From: Lineus longissimus
Taxonomy: Eukaryota; Nemertea; Pilidiophora; Heteronemertea; Lineidae
Length of the DNA stretch: 64,000 bases
Assembly: GCF_910592395.1 (NCBI RefSeq)
Contig: NC_088324.1
Span: 12,736,953 to 12,800,952, forward strand
Direction: 5' to 3'
Positions 61,200-64,000 of the stretch are shown one piece after another. The position numbers and the translations under genes are program-made. A model generated the notes under the pieces. It ran no database searches. It saw nothing but the letters and a program-made list of their open reading frames with translations, and had not been told where the DNA came from. Positions within the stretch are counted from its first letter, which is position 1. Every line of letters starts with the position of its first letter.

Positions 61200-62230
61200 A
61201 GCAACAGGTTGTGAGAGACAGGGGCCGACGTCATGAAAGACATGGGCCCAAGTCATACAAGACGGAAGACTGTTTCGCCCCTCACACCCATTCTGAACCA
61301 TCAGAGTTAATCGGTCCGTTGGTGTAACGGAGTCCGGGTCGGCGGAGTGGCTCAAAGGCTTGAGGGTCAAGATGCTCACACCAGCCGCCGGCTGTGAAAG
61401 ACCGGAGACTTCTCGTTTACCGCAGCCAACAAGTTCTGTAAGTCCCCACCAGGGGAATGACAATTTCTTTCTCCTGAACCTTTCGGGCAGTACATTGTAC
61501 ATTTGTACAGGGACTTTCAGCCAATCAGATTTCGACAAATACATGACGTCAGACGTCTTAGAAACATCCCTGCCGTCAGACGTCTTAGAAACATCCCTGC
61601 TGTTTTGCATACAGTGGTCAAAATTTATCATTTCGTGCAATGTGTTTTTTCAAGACTGATTGTTTTCAACGCACTTCACTAGACAATGTCTTCAGATTTA
61701 TCGGATTCTGATTGGCTGAGAACCTGTTGTACTGCCCGAAAGGTTCAGGAAAAAGAATTCGCCCCCGGCCGTTGCTCCACCATTACGCCAACGTGGTGAG
61801 AGTAACAATTACAACCAGACAGAATCCGACCTCGTGGCTTCTCAACTGTGTCGCCAACATGGCGAGAGAGATGAGACGGCCACAGCCTGACCAAATCGGG
61901 CCCGCCTGCTCCAATGAGTTGCAAAGATGGACCGAAAGATGAGACATCAGGAACAAGACCAAATCTGTCCTGACTGCTCCATCGTATTGCCAAAGAGATG
62001 AGATATCGGCATAGAAGACCGAATATGGCCTGGCGGCTCCATCTTGCAAAATAACATAGTGAAAGAGATAAGACAGCAACACCCAGCAGATTGGATTGTG
62101 CCTGGTAGCACGACCAAGTTTTCAGAGATGAGACTGTTACAACCAGAGATCAGACAGTCACAACCAGACAAAATCGAGCCGCCAGGCTCATCCGCTGGGC
62201 CTCCTGCTCCACCATGTTCCTGAGAGACCC
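61200..62230. repeat. Degenerate repeat array, block 2
   Basis: AGGTTGTGAGAGACAGGGG at 61207 and relatives match the 21-bp-spaced motif of block 1. From 61770 to 62230, units of about 75 bp carry GAGATGAGACAGTCACAACC, AATC(C/G)GACC and TGCTCCACCAT. The array is interrupted by the element at 61461-61760. Confidence 0.6.
61461..61760. mobile_element. About 300-bp element with long inverted ends
   Basis: The left arm has CTGAACCTTTCGGGCAGTAC, then CAGCCAATCAGA. The right arm has TCTGATTGGCTGAGAACCTG, then GTACTGCCCGAAAGGTTCAG, giving an imperfect inverted match of about 70-80 bp. The core holds an exact 27-bp tandem duplication (61547-61573 and 61574-61600) with TGACGTCA at its start. A partial copy lies at 58930. 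No ORF belongs to the element. Confidence 0.75.
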
Positions 62231-63439
62231 GATTCGATGATTGACCTTAGGGGGTCAATCATTATCTCCCACCACTTTGGGAACACACTTACCAGGACAT
62301 TCTACTTTCTGTGCTCTAAAGATGTGAAAAAGGAACGTACTTTTAACGCACAATTGATAGGCAACGATTCCTCACAGAGGGGGTTAATTTTGAGAAAAAA
62401 AGGTATATCCTTTTCATAAGGCCAAAATTTTGCAAATTTAGAATATTCCCACGGTCAGAGCCAAACGGGATGAGAGGGTTAATGGAAACCTTGTTCCTAG
62501 GAAGAAGTTAAAAAGTTCTTGATAGATCACACCTGCAATTTTCATTTTTTGATCCTGGATACAGGGTTGTTTCTTAACCCTTGCAGTCCGTTTGGCTTAG
62601 ACCGTGGGAATATTTTTTTTGTGGCATTTCCATCGTTTGGGAGAGTATTTAACATTTATGGCGATATTAACCCCATCTGGTCTGGTGGTTCATACTGTAC
62701 TGTCTGTCAAGAAATGCTGTATCGGACACCAGTCCTTAGAGCACAATAATCATCTCACCACGTCTCGCGTCCCTAAATCCTCTTCCAGTGTAAATCATAT
62801 AACCAAGAGCATAATATCATCTCACAATATTTTATTAAACAAAAATGAATAAATAACATTACAAAATTCTCCACCTTTTGCTACAGCATTGGCGAGACTC
62901 GTTTATACTTTTGTTTATAACGTGATTTTTCATCCAAGGACAAGCTGAGGAGGGTGGAATAAAGCTATGCTTCCCAGTTTTTCACAATGGATGGTAAACA
63001 TCTTTATGCAAGTATTTGATGACAGTGATGATAAAAAACAACACCAAGCACCTACATGTACACATCTGACAATTGAATATCAATATTGACCAAGTATATG
63101 AGCTAAAACACTTCAATAAACTCAGTCATTCTATTCATATTTGGAAAATTAACATACTTTTTTGACTCATCCATTCAACTTGGAGGAAGGCAAAACAGGC
63201 CCACGATATCTCAAAAAAGGATATAAAGATGTCTTTCAGAACCGTCTTTTATCATGTCTAATAGATAAAAACGACAGGCATGAACACATGCGTGAAAGAA
63301 ACACTGAGTATGCTTGAACTACGAAATAAGATCAAAATAAAATGCAGCTCCAAGCAGCCTTCTTTGATTAACAGTCCCCATATTTTGTCAAGATCAAAGA
63401 GATCATCCAGTGAAATGATATTCATTCCTTACACCGTGG

Positions 63440-64000
63440 TCATCTTCTTGTTGCACTTTTACTATAGGGTTTAAATCCATGTTTCACAGTCTGTGTTGGA
63501 GGTTTAGTTGGTTGTTGTTTTGTAAGTGAGCCCACAGGTTTTGTACTGATTGTAAAGTCATTTTGTGTCTTCTCCATCAACCGGAGCTTGGCTTCTATTG
63601 CACTGATTTTGGATTGAGAACTGAAAGGTAAAAATAAAGTTTGACTGAACAGCTGTGATTTACTCCATCACATACATAATGATGAATTGCAGCAAGTTCC
63701 CCCAATGCAGAAAACTTGTAACTTAGAATCCTACTATCCTCACCTTCCAGCTTCATCTTTACTGGTTGACCCTAAGTTGGAGCCTAGAATGTGGACCTTG
63801 GATTTTGGTGGTGGTTCCTAGCAGAAAGAAAAAAGGAGTGGTTACTTGATACAGGTTAATATTTTCTAAGGTTTACACAACCATATCAAGATTGGAGCTA
63901 ACAATCTGCATTTTCTTTCAAATCACTGAATCATAAATCCCGCTAATTGGTCTTGAAAAGACAAACATGTTTTACCAAGAAATCACTCACCAGTATTGAG
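63440..64000 (-). CDS. C-terminal end of an unrecognised gene, runs off the window
   Basis: Three consistent exon pieces on the minus strand: 64000-63991 (partial, donor CTG|GTGAGT), 63817-63744 (phase 0 in, phase 2 out) and 63620-63440, ending at TGA. The encoded tail reads ...EPPPKSKVHILGSNLGSTSK, DEAGSSQSKISAIEAKLRLM, EKTQNDFTISTKPVG and a Lys/Thr/Pro-rich basic end KPYSKSATRR. It has a short heptad-like helix (SKISAIEAKLRLMEK) in otherwise low-complexity sequence, as in many cytoskeletal or nuclear scaffold proteins. I cannot name the family from this piece. The rest lies beyond position 64000. Confidence 0.65.

Larger units (their letters stand above)
60610..63439. other. Repeat-rich spacer and 3' flank of the terminal gene
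   Basis: Contains the inverted-repeat element 61461-61760, block 2 of the degenerate array (about 61200-62230) and a short block at 60752-60810 shared with 30484-30550 (TTAGGCAGGTT...ATGTAAATG). No coding exon recognised. The last part is probably the 3'UTR of the minus-strand gene at 63440. Confidence 0.5.

Noticed and set aside
61194-61640. 148-codon open frame on the minus strand
   Set aside because: It runs across the degenerate array and the inverted-repeat element, has no splice support and no family resemblance.

Overview
This 64-kb window is animal nuclear DNA. Genes are split into many short exons with GT-AG introns, there are no operons, and the spacers carry small inverted-repeat transposons, minisatellites and simple repeats. 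The genes are single-copy metazoan families (UCK, CCDC152, SLC16, CHD1L, SLC18-like) plus a DUF885 pair. Short introns and frequent words such as TAGGCCTA and TACATGTA suggest a marine invertebrate, weakly favouring a deuterostome such as an echinoderm or hemichordate. The species cannot be fixed from sequence alone. I assembled each gene by joining exons whose splice sites and reading phases agree.

Layout. 1406-4056 (-): complete uridine-cytidine kinase, 7 exons, 261 aa. 4781-6684 (+): complete CCDC152-like coiled-coil protein, 265 aa, head to head with the kinase. 9940-12110 (-): complete monocarboxylate-type SLC16 transporter, 458 aa. 12.1-17 kb: gene-poor, with a hAT-type MITE. 17048-18355 (+): unrecognised 181-aa protein with a hydrophobic tail. 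19145-27146 (+): complete CHD1L/ALC1 chromatin remodeller, 20 exons, 1049 aa, with a BRCT-like extension after the macro domain and two consecutive U12-type introns. 27.1-35.2 kb: no gene seen; it holds a 54-60-bp minisatellite.

35227-43172 and 45710-52322 (+): a tandem pair of DUF885 proteins (620 and 623 aa). Each has a signal peptide, an HExxPGH motif and a GPI-type C-terminal tail, so both are probably cell-surface zinc-hydrolase-like proteins. The copies share 14 intron positions; one copy has an extra intron and a GC-AG intron. 54957-56603 (+): intronless SLC18-like transporter ORF behind a probable 5'UTR intron. 56.6-63.4 kb: repeat-rich, with a putative small minus-strand gene at 59888-60486. 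63440-64000 (-): the 3' end of an unrecognised gene that runs off the window.

The genes do not form a pathway. They cover nucleotide salvage, PARP-linked chromatin remodelling, two transporters, a surface hydrolase pair and orphan proteins. The most unusual points are the paired U12 introns and BRCT-like tail of CHD1L, the DUF885 pair, and at least six families of short non-autonomous elements, two of them with clean target-site duplications.
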